Shown: positions 36,553-44,564, counted from the first letter of the stretch. The stretch: 64,000 bases of DNA from Alkalihalophilus pseudofirmus (GCF_029094545.1 NZ_CP117835.1:1530001-1594000), one strand, 5' to 3'. The notes: a model not told the origin generated them from the sequence alone. Numbers and translations: made by a program.

Positions 36553-36729
36553 GTGAGATAGCCCTCCATGCAGACAGTGCTGCATGACAGTCCTGTATTT
36601 GTTAAATACAGTCCCAGCGTAGAAAGAATGAGCATTTGTACGCTTCGGCAAATCCCCCTTTTAAAATGCATCAATGGAGCTCATTCTCCTCCGCATCTTT
36701 ACTCATGACATTTGCGCCTCTACCCTCAC
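36553..36729 (-). ncRNA. lysine riboswitch (L box) aptamer upstream of dapA
   Basis: Read on the minus strand, the region carries the conserved L-box blocks in order: GGTAGAGGCGC, GAGTA, AAGGGGGATTTGCCGAAG, GCTGGGACTGT, ACTGTCA and GGAGGGCTATCTC. The closing P1 helix pairs GTGAG near 36729 with CTCAC near 36553. The order and spacing match the B. subtilis lysC leader. Together with the downstream terminator it should switch dapA off when lysine is plentiful. A likely promoter (TTGATA, 18 bases, AATAAT) precedes it. Confidence 0.95.
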
Positions 36730-36821
36730 TTCAGTATGTGAAGTAAAGATTATTGATTTTGTGAGTTAACCTTATCAAAACTTAAGGGGGATTGCAATGG
36801 ATTTAATGAAAAATTTTCACT

Positions 36822-36986
36822 TTAGACACCTTTCATATCTGTCTCTGGATTTTGTTTAAATTGTACTTGGTTTAAAAGGTCATCAAGTTCTTGGCTGCAT
36901 TTAACTGTTTGTGGAGACGTGAATCCGTATTTTTTTGCTAGCTTAAACATTTGTCTGCGCTTTAATTCAATTTTTATAGTTAGCAT
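36822..36986 (-). CDS. Spo0E-like aspartyl-phosphate phosphatase, 54 aa
   Basis: A 54-residue helical protein, LTIKIELKRRQMFKLAKKYG followed by FTSPQTVKCSQELDDLLNQ. The SQELD motif is the signature of Spo0E, YisI and YnzD, which dephosphorylate Spo0A~P and delay sporulation. The two-helix length fits. AAGGG lies before the ATG. TATAAT occurs about 110 bases upstream on the minus strand. It stands alone upstream of the dapA unit. Confidence 0.85.
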   Translation of the reverse strand: MLTIKIELKRRQMFKLAKKYGFTSPQTVKCSQELDDLLNQVQFKQNPETDMKGV

Positions 36987-37305
36987 ACCCTTCAACTCCA
37001 ATTTTAAACTTTCGAAAGAAGACGGACTATTTTATTTTTTCTGAAGGGTCTTGTTGAAGTCATGTCTTTTTTCACACAAAGATTATTATACCCATTGCAG
37101 GAAAGTTGAAAAGTCATTCTTGCAAAGTAGTCATAATAAGTCGTTATTAGAAAAGGTTCGACAAACATCGCAAGAAGAAAAATGGGATTTATAGGATAAC
37201 AAATGGATTGTTGTCTCATTTGGTAACAACAATTGAACTGATTTGGGTGTTTTTTTGTTTCTTCAGCGAAAAGTTTGCAAACACTAAGGCAAAGGAGGGA
37301 AAAGA
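36987..37305. other. intergenic region between divergent sporulation-related genes
   Basis: About 320 bases. A minus-strand TATAAT (about 37089-37095) could drive the Spo0E-like gene, and GCAAAGGAGGGA at its right end is the ribosome site of the lipoprotein gene. The 71-codon minus-strand frame at 37004-37219 has no ribosome site or recognisable content and I treat it as chance. Confidence 0.45.
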
Positions 37306-37926
37306 ATGAAAAGGATTGTCGTAACGATGCTCTTCTTAATCATCATGAGTGGATGCTCTATAGAACAAAAAGCTACATTAGGAGCGAACTCACATCGTGA
37401 TCAGGGATACAGCGGGTAAGGTGTAGAGCGGGCGAGGAGTTTCGAAGGGCCTTTAATGGATATGATGGTTCCGGATGCTGCCCCGAAAGGCTTAACCGAT
37501 TCAACAGCGAGGCTTACTACCCATTATGACTATGTTTCAGGCAACCGGGATTTAGGGATGAAGCATGAGGGTGTTAATCATATGGGCCGTAGAATTGAAA
37601 ACAGCAGGCCTGGGATTTTAAGAGATAAGGTGAGATATTCTAATCGTACAAAACGGGATATGATTAGCGGTCAATCGATTTTAACTAAACAGCAAGGCCA
37701 AGATGATTTAAAGCAGACACTTGAAAACCTTGAAGAGGTAAATAAAGTATATATGCTATCAGATGATCAAACATTGGTCATAGGTGTTGCAGCAGATAAC
37801 CAAAATCTTAAATCCCTGCAGGATATGATTGAAGGGATGGCAGAGAGCTATTACCCGAAACACGAAATTATAGTGACAAGCGATCGCCAGTTTCTAAGGA
37901 GAATGGAGCGATTGTCTCATCAATAA
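37306..37926 (+). pseudogene. YhcN/YlaJ-type spore lipoprotein interrupted by an in-frame stop
   Basis: ATG 37306 with AAAGGAGGG opens a lipoprotein: MKRIVVTMLFLIIMSGCS has a lipobox ending at Cys17. The frame meets TAA at 37417-37419 (codon 38). The same frame then continues without interruption to 37926, with a C-terminal Spore_YhcN_YlaJ-type domain (DLKQTLENLEEVNKVYMLSDDQTLVIGVAAD...EIIVTSDRQFLRRMERL). No frameshift is needed, so this is a single nonsense codon or a sequencing error. Re-initiation at ATG 37456, which has GAAGGG, would give a protein without a signal. Confidence 0.75.
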
Positions 37927-37955
37927 GGCATGCATCCGCATGCCTTATTTTTTTT
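37922..37955. terminator. terminator between converging lipoprotein genes
   Basis: AATAAGGCATGC and GCATGCCTTATT stem plus eight T on the plus strand. Confidence 0.9.
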
Positions 37956-37976
37956 CATCACAGGTTCCAAGAGAAC

Positions 37977-38540
37977 TTAGTGAAACCCGTAGTCTTCTGA
38001 TAAAGACATAAATTCACGTTCCATTGATTTATGGGAAATCATAATATTTTCATAATGGACACGGGCATTCAAGGCTTGTCTTGGGTCGACTGGTTCTCTC
38101 ATGTCATCTATGACCCGCTCAAGGTCTGTTAATTCAGTGATAAACCCTATATGAATTTGGTGAAAGCCTTCAAATTCATGAGGGATACGTATGTTATGGA
38201 AGCGTTCACTGTTCTGTTTTATCGAATGGATCGTTGATAAAACAGAATGAAGTGAGTCTGCTTGAAATGAATCCTCTTGGAAAGTCGGAGCCAGGTCTTC
38301 TAATTGATTGATCGTTTGCTCTAGGTATACGCCTGCTTCTTTTGCATAAGTTAGGAGTTCCGTGTCAGCACGGCGGATAGCGTGATTCTGGTCTGTATTA
38401 TTTGAAAAACGTTGAGCCCCAAACGTTCCTTCTGTCTGAGATTGCTTAATATCCTCCATCAGATCAGCGCTGTTATCTTGCATACACCCTGCAAAAAGAA
38501 TGCTTATACCAGCAAGGATTAAAAACATTTGTTTTTTCAT
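37977..38540 (-). CDS. hypothetical lipoprotein, 187 aa
   Basis: The signal peptide MKKQMFLILAGISILFAGC has a clear lipobox (LFAGC). The mature part is helical and charged, with segments such as LLTYAKEAGVYLEQTINQLEDL and FEGFHQIHIGFITELTDLERVIDDM. No family recognised. ATG 38540 is preferred because GGGGTGATG is correctly spaced; ATG 38546 lies within that site. Confidence 0.75.
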   Translation of the reverse strand: MKKQMFLILAGISILFAGCMQDNSADLMEDIKQSQTEGTFGAQRFSNNTDQNHAIRRADTELLTYAKEAGVYLEQTINQLEDLAPTFQEDSFQADSLHSVLSTIHSIKQNSERFHNIRIPHEFEGFHQIHIGFITELTDLERVIDDMREPVDPRQALNARVHYENIMISHKSMEREFMSLSEDYGFH

Positions 38541-38674
38541 AATCATCACCCCATATCGTCTAATGCTATTAGTATTTAGAGAAACAGGAAAAATTATGCA
38601 TGAGGACATCTCCTATCTACATACGGTAGACAAAAGAGCAAAACTCGAACTTTGACTACCGGGAGGGATGTGTA

Positions 38675-38833
38675 GTGGTTGTCTTTTTAGTTGTCTTCTT
38701 TTTTACAATTTTCTTTGGGGTCATGATGCTTGGAAATCATATGTCTCATTTAATTGAGCGAACCACTTCAGAAAACGCAGATCAGATGCTTTATGATCTT
38801 AATCAAGAACTTGATGACCAGCTAAAATCTTAA
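38675..38833 (+). CDS. small membrane protein, 52 aa
   Basis: GTG 38675 follows GGGAGGG with 8-base spacing. One membrane helix (VVFLVVFFFTIFFGVMML) is followed by a short acidic tail ending LNQELDDQLKS. It is followed at once by a terminator, which supports a real single-gene unit. Function unknown. Confidence 0.65.
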   Translation: MVVFLVVFFFTIFFGVMMLGNHMSHLIERTTSENADQMLYDLNQELDDQLKS

Positions 38834-38839
38834 AAATCA

Positions 38840-38868
38840 TGCAGAGGAACTCAAGTTCTTCTGTTTTT
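38840..38868 (+). terminator. terminator after the 52-aa membrane protein gene
   Basis: CAGAGGAACT and AGTTCTTCTG stem followed by seven T. Confidence 0.85.
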
Positions 38869-38982
38869 TTATTTATCTATACTTTTGTAACCGCTCACAA
38901 AAGATCCTAAATTTGCGGCTCGTTCTTCACTTGATTAAAATAAGAAGAAAAGGGTAACAGAATAGAAATTGGAGTGGTAAAA

Positions 38983-39837
38983 ATGAAAATGATCGCAATT
39001 GATATGGATGGAACATTATTAGATGATGAACGCAAGGTAACAGTTGAGAATGTTAAGGCGATAAAAGAGGCACAAAAACGCGGAATTGAAGTAGTGATTG
39101 CCACAGGCCGAGATGATAAAGAAGCAAGAATCCCTTTAGATGAAGCAAAACTTACCTGTCCGGTTATCAGTGTAAACGGAGCAGAAGTTCAATCTGCTGA
39201 TGGAAAAGTCTTAGATGTTTATTCCCTTGATAATGAAACCGTAAAAAAGGCTTCAGAAATTTTACATAGACATGAAGTGTATTTCGAATTATATACAAAT
39301 AAAGGTGCTTTTACAGATGATTATGAAAAAGGAATTGAAACAGTCATCGATGTATTACTGTCTTCTGGGTCTACAGACAGCTTAGATCATATGAGAGAAA
39401 TTGCGGAAGAAAGATATGAAACAGGTGCTGTGTCGCATATTGAGAATTATCAAGCACTATTCGATGATCCAACGATCTCATTTTATAAGCTACTGGCTTT
39501 TACGAAAGATGACCAAAAGCGAACTAAGGCTAAACATGAATTAGAGGAGATGGACCATTTAGCCATCAGCTCTTCAGCTTCTGATAACCTTGAAATCACT
39601 CATTGTGAGGCACAAAAAGGCAGAGCAGTTAAACGATATGCGGCTGGTCTCGATATTCCAATGGAGGAAGTTATGGTGATTGGTGACAACGGTAATGACC
39701 TTTCTATGTTTAAAGTAGCTGGCCATGCAGTAGCTATGGGTAATGCGATTGAAGAAGTAAAGAGCCTTGCTCAAGAATTGACAGACACGAATGATAATAG
39801 TGGCGTCGCTAAAGCCATTTATAACATTTTATCTTAA
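38983..39837 (+). CDS. Cof-type HAD-IIB phosphatase
   Basis: 284 residues. HAD motif I is DMDGTLLD (D7, D9), motif II lies in VIATGRD and motif IV in VMVIGDNGNDLSMF, with the C2-type cap between. The family dephosphorylates sugar phosphates, FMN or similar small molecules; the substrate cannot be assigned. ATG 38983 with TTGGAGTGG is preferred over GTG 38974. Confidence 0.88.
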   Translation: MKMIAIDMDGTLLDDERKVTVENVKAIKEAQKRGIEVVIATGRDDKEARIPLDEAKLTCPVISVNGAEVQSADGKVLDVYSLDNETVKKASEILHRHEVYFELYTNKGAFTDDYEKGIETVIDVLLSSGSTDSLDHMREIAEERYETGAVSHIENYQALFDDPTISFYKLLAFTKDDQKRTKAKHELEEMDHLAISSSASDNLEITHCEAQKGRAVKRYAAGLDIPMEEVMVIGDNGNDLSMFKVAGHAVAMGNAIEEVKSLAQELTDTNDNSGVAKAIYNILS

Positions 39838-39868
39838 TCGTTATAAAAGTAGAGATAGGAGTGAGCCT

Positions 39869-40840
39869 ATGCGTTCGTTCGCTAAGCCAAGAGTGGTGGT
39901 TAGTAAATGTCTCGAGTTTGAGGCATGCCGGTATAACGGGGAAAAAATCCCGGATAAGTTAATTGAGAAATTATCTCCATATGTCGAATTTATACCTGTT
40001 TGTCCAGAAGTTGAAATTGGACTAGGTACTCCAAGAGAAGTCATCCGTCTTGTAGCAAGCGGAGATGAAGCAAGACTTAAACAACCTGAAACAGGTCGTG
40101 ATCTTACCGAACAAATGGAGGAGTATTCAAATGACTTTTTGAGTGAACTTGAAGAGGTTGATGGATTTATACTCAAAACAAGAAGCCCTAGCTGCGGTTT
40201 ATATGATGCGAAAGTGTACAGCGGCCTTGAAAAATCTCCTGTTGTAAGAACAGAAGCCGGCTTGTTTGCTAACAAAGTAAAAGAGCATTTTCCAAAAGCA
40301 GCTAAAGAAGATGAAGGAAGGTTAAAGAATTTTATTGTTCGTGAACACTTTTTAACAAGATTGTTTACAGTTGCTGAATTCAAAGAAGTGAAGAAGAGTC
40401 ATTCGATTTCAAAACTGATGCAGTTTCAAGCAAAAAATAAATATTTATTCATGGCTTGTAATCAAGACTCTATGAGGAGACTTGGGAGGATTGTAGCGAA
40501 CCATGAAAAACTTGAAGATGGAGAAGTATTTGACCTCTATGAAGAAGAGCTTGATGAGTTATTTAACCGCATGCCAAAACCAAGTGACCACATTAATGTA
40601 TGTCAACATGTTTTCGGCTATTTTTCTAAGCATTTAACAAAAGCTGAAAAAGACCATTTCCTGCAAGCTCTTGATCAGTTTAAAGACCAAAAAATTCCTC
40701 TCAGCAGTCTATTAACTATGCTCCGTTCCTGGAGTTATCGATTTGAAAATGATTATTTACTGTCCCAAAACTATTTTAGCCCATATCCTGAGGCTCTTGT
40801 GGCGATTTCTGATTCAGGAAAGGGAAGAAGCTTATCATGA
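39869..40840 (+). CDS. DUF523-DUF1722 fusion, RudS-like thiouridine desulfidase
   Basis: 323 residues. The N-terminal DUF523 (TudS-type) domain has cysteines C14 and C20 in VSKCLEFEACRYNG, C45 in PVCPEVEIGLGTPRE and C109 in KTRSPSCG, fitting a catalytic [4Fe-4S] site. The C-terminal DUF1722 domain runs from about 165. This fusion corresponds to RudS, reported to remove 4-thiouridine from tRNA or detoxify thiouracil. ATG 39869 has AGGAGTGAG; the longer frame from 39791 overlaps the HAD gene. Confidence 0.8.
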   Translation: MRSFAKPRVVVSKCLEFEACRYNGEKIPDKLIEKLSPYVEFIPVCPEVEIGLGTPREVIRLVASGDEARLKQPETGRDLTEQMEEYSNDFLSELEEVDGFILKTRSPSCGLYDAKVYSGLEKSPVVRTEAGLFANKVKEHFPKAAKEDEGRLKNFIVREHFLTRLFTVAEFKEVKKSHSISKLMQFQAKNKYLFMACNQDSMRRLGRIVANHEKLEDGEVFDLYEEELDELFNRMPKPSDHINVCQHVFGYFSKHLTKAEKDHFLQALDQFKDQKIPLSSLLTMLRSWSYRFENDYLLSQNYFSPYPEALVAISDSGKGRSLS

Positions 40841-40855
40841 GTATGTAACTTATCA

Positions 40856-40890
40856 AAAGGCATTCGGCTATTGTTGTCGGATGCTTTTTT
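40856..40890 (+). terminator. terminator after RudS-like gene
   Basis: AAAGGCAT and ATGCTTTTTT arms with inner CGG/TCGG pairing, then a T-run. Confidence 0.7.
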
Positions 40891-40953
40891 GCGTTAGGTC
40901 TATATTAGTGACAGCTGTCATACATTTGTAATAATACAACACGAAAAAAGTTG

Positions 40954-40982
40954 TTGACTATTATAGTACAGTTGCATATACT
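40954..40982 (+). promoter_or_regulatory. strong SigA promoter for the 32-aa gene
   Basis: TTGACT and TATACT separated by exactly 17 bases. The start point would be near 40989, about 48 bases before the 32-aa reading frame. Confidence 0.8.
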
Positions 40983-41036
40983 ATGAGTAAGAGAAAAGAT
41001 TGAACATTCGAACAAAAAATAGAAAGGGTGTTGAAA

Positions 41037-41135
41037 ATGGAAAAAATCAAAACGAATTCGGAGCGTAAACCAGTTGAGGTAAAAGAAGAACCGACAATTC
41101 TTGAAATGATCAATGACTATTACAGCCGTAACTAG
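41037..41135 (+). CDS. 32-aa small protein
   Basis: MEKIKTNSERKPVEVKEE followed by PTILEMINDYYSRN. A near-consensus promoter, an AAAGGGTG ribosome site and a strong terminator frame it closely, so it is probably a real, well-expressed mini-gene. It is charged, with a C-terminal amphipathic helix, and has no membrane segment. No family recognised. Confidence 0.6.
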   Translation: MEKIKTNSERKPVEVKEEPTILEMINDYYSRN

Positions 41136-41149
41136 TTATTAAACAAAAC

Positions 41150-41187
41150 ATAACAAAACCACTTATTAAATTAAGTGGTTTTGTTAT
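41150..41187 (+). terminator. terminator after the 32-aa gene
   Basis: ATAACAAAACCACTTA and TAAGTGGTTTTGTTAT form a 16-bp perfect stem around a six-base loop. Confidence 0.9.
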
Positions 41188-41261
41188 GTAACAGACATAG
41201 GCTAATTACATAAATATAGGTAAATACTAAGCTGCTTCTTTCACGTTCAGGAACACTAGAC

Positions 41262-41290
41262 TTGCAAAATAGAATAAAATCAGGTATAGT
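41262..41290 (+). promoter_or_regulatory. predicted promoter of the first cold-shock gene
   Basis: TTGCAA and TATAGT separated by 17 bases. The start point would be near 41296, giving an untranslated leader of about 305 bases. Confidence 0.65.
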
Positions 41291-41295
41291 TTAGT

Positions 41296-41600
41296 TAACA
41301 GTTTAATTCTTCATCAATATCAAGCGCATTTCAATCAGCTGGCGCGGTCATCGGAGCCGCAAGGATGAAAGAGAGGCAGGGCTTTTATTGTTTGGAAGAA
41401 TAGAACGGGATCTTTTATACCTTCTATATTATTATTGGTAAATCATGAGTAACACAAGCAGAGGTTTAGTATTCACATGTTATAAGGGATATTCACTCGG
41501 TTTAGTGACTGATGTTCCTTATAATATGTGAATTTTTATTTACCAAGGATTGTAAATACGATTGGCATATTAAGAAATTATTAAGAATGGGGTTTTAAGC
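41296..41600 (+). ncRNA. long structured 5' leader of the cold-shock gene
   Basis: The leader has a GC-rich structured segment near 41330-41385 and then a long hairpin at 41471-41533. Its arms are ATTCACATGTTATAAGGGA and TTCCTTATAATATGTGAAT, with an inner TCACT/AGTGA stem. The hairpin is followed by TTTTTATTT and so looks like an intrinsic terminator 60 bases ahead of the gene. Long leaders that refold on cooling are known for cspA-type genes. I could not match a known riboswitch class. Confidence 0.5.
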
Positions 41601-41804
41601 ATGACACAAACTGGTACAGTAAAATGGTTTAATGCAGAAAAAGGATTCGGTTTTATCGAAGTTGAAGGCGGAAACGATGTATTCGTACACTTCAGCGCTA
41701 TCACTGGTGAAGGATTTAAATCTCTTGACGAAGGTCAAGCTGTTGAGTTCGAAATCGTTGAAGGCGATCGCGGACCTCAAGCTGCTAACGTTGTAAAACG
41801 CTAA
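41601..41804 (+). CDS. cold-shock protein (CSD family)
   Basis: 67 residues, one OB-fold cold-shock domain with RNP1 (KGFGFIEV) and RNP2 (VFVHFSAI) motifs. It binds single-stranded RNA and DNA and melts RNA structure at low temperature. AATGGGG precedes the ATG. It is preceded by the long structured leader and followed by a terminator. A second family copy is encoded at 44364-44564. Confidence 0.95.
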   Translation: MTQTGTVKWFNAEKGFGFIEVEGGNDVFVHFSAITGEGFKSLDEGQAVEFEIVEGDRGPQAANVVKR

Positions 41805-41818
41805 GCTGCACATATACA

Positions 41819-41848
41819 GGTACTGCCCTTATGGGTAGTGCCTTTTTT
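41819..41848 (+). terminator. terminator after the first cold-shock gene
   Basis: GGTACTGCCC and GGGTAGTGCC stem followed by TTTTTTG. Confidence 0.9.
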
Positions 41849-41973
41849 GTTTTTATGCTGAATTTTTAATTCTTCCTTCTTAGTCTACTAGCTTACAGGT
41901 TTAAATGCAGTGCTCTTGTGGAATAGTTACATAAGATTATTTCTAAAATGAACGTATAAATGGAGGAGATAAG

Positions 41974-42132
41974 ATGAAACAAGAGGTTGAACCAAACTTA
42001 TTAGAAATGAGAAAGAAAATTAATATGATGAAAGATGACAGGCACCAATATAAAAGAGAAGCTTTTATTGAGGTGTATGAAGAATACATTGAAATGCTAG
42101 AAGCTCAAATTGAAAAAATGAACCGCTTCTAA
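41974..42132 (+). CDS. 52-aa charged helical protein
   Basis: MKQEVEPNLLEMRKKINMM, then KDDRHQYKREAFIEVYEEY and a final helix. GGAGGAG sits 6 bases before the ATG and a terminator follows. It is entirely helical with no membrane segment, and resembles short regulatory or RNA-associated mini-proteins only in general character. No family recognised. Confidence 0.65.
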   Translation: MKQEVEPNLLEMRKKINMMKDDRHQYKREAFIEVYEEYIEMLEAQIEKMNRF

Positions 42133-42136
42133 TACA

Positions 42137-42175
42137 AATACCCCTGATCAGTCAGATGAAGATCAGGGGTATTTT
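42137..42175 (+). terminator. terminator after the 52-aa gene
   Basis: AATACCCCTGATC and GATCAGGGGTATT stem followed by TTAT. Confidence 0.85.
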
Positions 42176-42292
42176 ATATTTTTACGTATTAAAAACTTCA
42201 TAGTTAAATAGGTGCCGGTAAAAAGAACTAGGATATAACATGATCTTCCTTTATACTTATTTTAATAAGAACATAAAGGGGGAGTTTATGTG

Positions 42293-42424
42293 ATGAAAGA
42301 CTTAGTTAAACAAGTGCAAAAAGAGCTGAGCCAAGAAGGTAGAAAAGAAGCTGTGTTATCTAAGGAAGTGTGTGACAAGATGAATAAGGCCGGTATTCCG
42401 TTTATCGGATATTGCGGAAATTAA
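42293..42424 (+). CDS. 43-aa small protein
   Basis: MKDLVKQVQKELSQEGRK, then EAVLSKEVCDKMNKAGIPF and IGYCGN. It follows AAAGGGGGAG; ATG 42293 and GTG 42290 are both usable. Two cysteines and a GIPFIGYCGN end are its distinctive features. The next bases form a bidirectional terminator. No family recognised. Confidence 0.6.
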   Translation: MKDLVKQVQKELSQEGRKEAVLSKEVCDKMNKAGIPFIGYCGN

Positions 42425-42461
42425 TAAAAAAACATGGACCGAAGCCGGTCCATGTTTTTTT
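42425..42461. terminator. bidirectional terminator between the 43-aa gene and abgT
   Basis: AAAAACATGGACCG and CGGTCCATGTTTTT arms with T-runs on both strands. Confidence 0.9.
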
Positions 42462-42466
42462 GCTTC

Positions 42467-44005
42467 TTATGGGTAGTGAATTGGCGAAGCTGGTCCAAGG
42501 TCGATCCCTAGAAGCATCCACACAATTAACATAAGAGCCCATACGATTGAGAAGACAATTGAGTATGGCAGCATTACTGAAATCAACGTACCAATTCCCA
42601 TTTTTTTATCATACTTTTGAGCGAAGGCAATAATAATTGCAAAGTATGTCATAAGAGGAGAAATGATATTTGTTGTTGAGTCGGCAATACGATATGCCAT
42701 TTGAGTTAATTCTGGTGAATATCCAAGCTGCATCATGATTGGTATGAATACCGGAGCCATAATTGCCCACTTGGCTGATGCGCTTCCGATAAACAGGTTG
42801 ATAAAACCAGCTACGATCATAAAAGCAATGACGAGCGGAATACCGGTGAATTGAACACTTTGTAAGAATTCAGCACCATATACTCCAAGTACGAGGCCCA
42901 TGTTTGTTTCGTTAAAGAAAGCAACAAATTGACCTGCGGTAAATGCGAGTACAATAAACATCCCCATTGAAGCCATTGTATCTGACATTTGGTTTGCAAC
43001 ATCTTTATCGTTTTTAATCGTTTTCGTCATAACTCCGTAAACAATACCTGGAATTAAGAACACAAATAAGATGACAGGACCTAATGAACGCATAAATGGC
43101 GAGTTTACAACTGGGTTAGGACCATCTCCGCGAAGCGGGCCCCATTCTGGCACAATTAATAAAGCCATTACAGCGATTGTTGCCAACATAGAAATACCAG
43201 ACCACAGTAATGCTTTCTTCTCATTAGAGCTTAAGTAGTCAATCTTTTCAGCTTCGTCAGATTCTGTCTTTTTATATGACCCTAAGCGAGGTTCAACTAG
43301 CTTCTCTGTAACGAATGTACCAGCGATTGTTAATACAAATACTGAAACCATAATGAAGTAATAGTTCATGGCAATATTAATCGTTTCAGCGTAAGCTGGA
43401 TCAAATGTTGCAGCGGCTTGTCTTGTTAATTCCCCAAGCATTGGATCTGTTGCCGATAAGAACAAGTTAGCACTGAATCCAGCAGAAACCCCAGCAAAAG
43501 CAGCTGCAAGACCCGCCAGCGGGTGTCTTCCTAAAGCGATGAATAATAATGCACCAAGCGGCGGTAAGACAACATAACCTGCATCAGATGCCACACTTGA
43601 CATAATTCCAGCAAATACAAGTGCTGCTGTAATTAAACGCTTTGGCACGGATGTTACAAGTCCTCTTAGTGCTGCACTTATTAATCCGCTGCGCTCAGCG
43701 ACCCCGATCCCGATCATCGTCGCAAGTACGACCCCGAGTGGAGCGAAATTGATAAAGTTACTTACCATATTAGTGACAATATAATGTATGCCCTCTGATG
43801 AAAGTAAGTTTGTAATAGTCACTTCTACACCAGGTTCAGCTGGGCTCTCTACGCTTATATTCAAGCTTGAGAGAATAGCAGAAGCGAAAACAACCAGCAC
43901 CGCAAGGATCGCAAACAGCGTAATTGGGTGAGGCAGTTTGTTACCGGTGACTTCAATAAAAGTTAAAAATTTATTAAAGGCACCTTGCTTTTTACCTTTT
44001 TCCAT
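42467..44005 (-). CDS. AbgT-family transporter
   Basis: 512 residues with about 11-13 membrane helices. Family segments include GNKLPHPITLFAILAVLVV near the start, SSVASDAGYVVLPPLGAL, GVSAGFSANLFLSATDPML and FIGSASAKWAIMAPVFIP. AbgT proteins take up p-aminobenzoyl-glutamate or export sulfonamides in other bacteria; the substrate here is unknown. A CodY-like box just upstream suggests nutritional repression, fitting uptake of a peptide-like nitrogen source. AGGGGAG precedes the ATG. Confidence 0.9.
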   Translation of the reverse strand: MEKGKKQGAFNKFLTFIEVTGNKLPHPITLFAILAVLVVFASAILSSLNISVESPAEPGVEVTITNLLSSEGIHYIVTNMVSNFINFAPLGVVLATMIGIGVAERSGLISAALRGLVTSVPKRLITAALVFAGIMSSVASDAGYVVLPPLGALLFIALGRHPLAGLAAAFAGVSAGFSANLFLSATDPMLGELTRQAAATFDPAYAETINIAMNYYFIMVSVFVLTIAGTFVTEKLVEPRLGSYKKTESDEAEKIDYLSSNEKKALLWSGISMLATIAVMALLIVPEWGPLRGDGPNPVVNSPFMRSLGPVILFVFLIPGIVYGVMTKTIKNDKDVANQMSDTMASMGMFIVLAFTAGQFVAFFNETNMGLVLGVYGAEFLQSVQFTGIPLVIAFMIVAGFINLFIGSASAKWAIMAPVFIPIMMQLGYSPELTQMAYRIADSTTNIISPLMTYFAIIIAFAQKYDKKMGIGTLISVMLPYSIVFSIVWALMLIVWMLLGIDLGPASPIHYP

Positions 44006-44363
44006 GAGTTAGAAAAGCTCCCCTCTAATATGTAATTTTCTGACGATTAGCATCTTAGATTAGACACGTCATTCATTCTACATCACAAATAAGAGGAGAT
44101 GAAACAAGAATTCTAAAATGACCGAAAAAATGAATCATAAGTCCTATAAATATTCTAAAATAGTATTTGAATAATCTGATAAAGGGGATTTTATCGGAAA
44201 ACTCATAAAAATCTAACGCATAAACGCTTTAAATAGCTGAAGTAACCGACATCGGTGTTAAATTCAAGAGTCTCGCTTTATACCATCATTATTATTTTTA
44301 AAAAGTATTTACAGGAAAATAAAAAACCCCACCGAAGTGGGGTTGTATCTAGGCGATTCTAGA
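44006..44363. other. intergenic region upstream of abgT with a CodY-like box
   Basis: On the minus strand, AATCGTCAGAAAATT (44034-44048) matches the CodY consensus at 13 of 15 positions, 29 bases before the abgT start. The rest is AT-rich with no supported gene; the cold-shock terminator lies at its right end. Confidence 0.5.
44316..44346 (-). terminator. terminator after the second cold-shock gene
   Basis: On the minus strand AACCCCACTTCGGTGGGGTT folds as a tetraloop hairpin followed by TTTTTATTTT. Confidence 0.9.
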
Positions 44364-44564
44364 TTATGCTTTTTGAACGTTAGCAGCTTGCTCGCCACGG
44401 TTACCTTCAACGATTTCAAATGTTACTGCTTGACCTTCTTCAAGAGTTTTGAAACCATCAATTTGGATCGCTGAGAAGTGAACGAATACATCGTCTCCAC
44501 CTTCGCGCTCGATGAAACCGAAACCTTTTTCTGCGTTAAACCATTTTACTGTACCTTCTAACAT
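44364..44564 (-). CDS. cold-shock protein (second CSD-family copy)
   Basis: 66 residues with RNP1 KGFGFIER and RNP2 VFVHFSAI. The TCTAGGAGGAAATACA ribosome site sets the start at 44564; upstream residues in the frame are not conserved. It is about 70% similar to the product of 41601-41804 and points the opposite way. Its leader is much shorter, so only the first copy shows the cold-responsive type of leader. Confidence 0.95.
   Translation of the reverse strand: MLEGTVKWFNAEKGFGFIEREGGDDVFVHFSAIQIDGFKTLEEGQAVTFEIVEGNRGEQAANVQKA

Noticed and set aside
36423-36674. N-terminal extension of DapA of 84 residues
   Set aside because: It is the translated lysine riboswitch; the family starts at 36422, where a ribosome site is present.
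37004-37219. 71-codon minus-strand frame
   Set aside because: No ribosome site, odd composition and overlap with the promoter region of the Spo0E-like gene.
42467-44564. Mobile-element origin of the abgT region because two cold-shock genes flank it
   Set aside because: The two cold-shock genes are inverted, differ in leaders and sequence, and no transposase or terminal repeat is seen.
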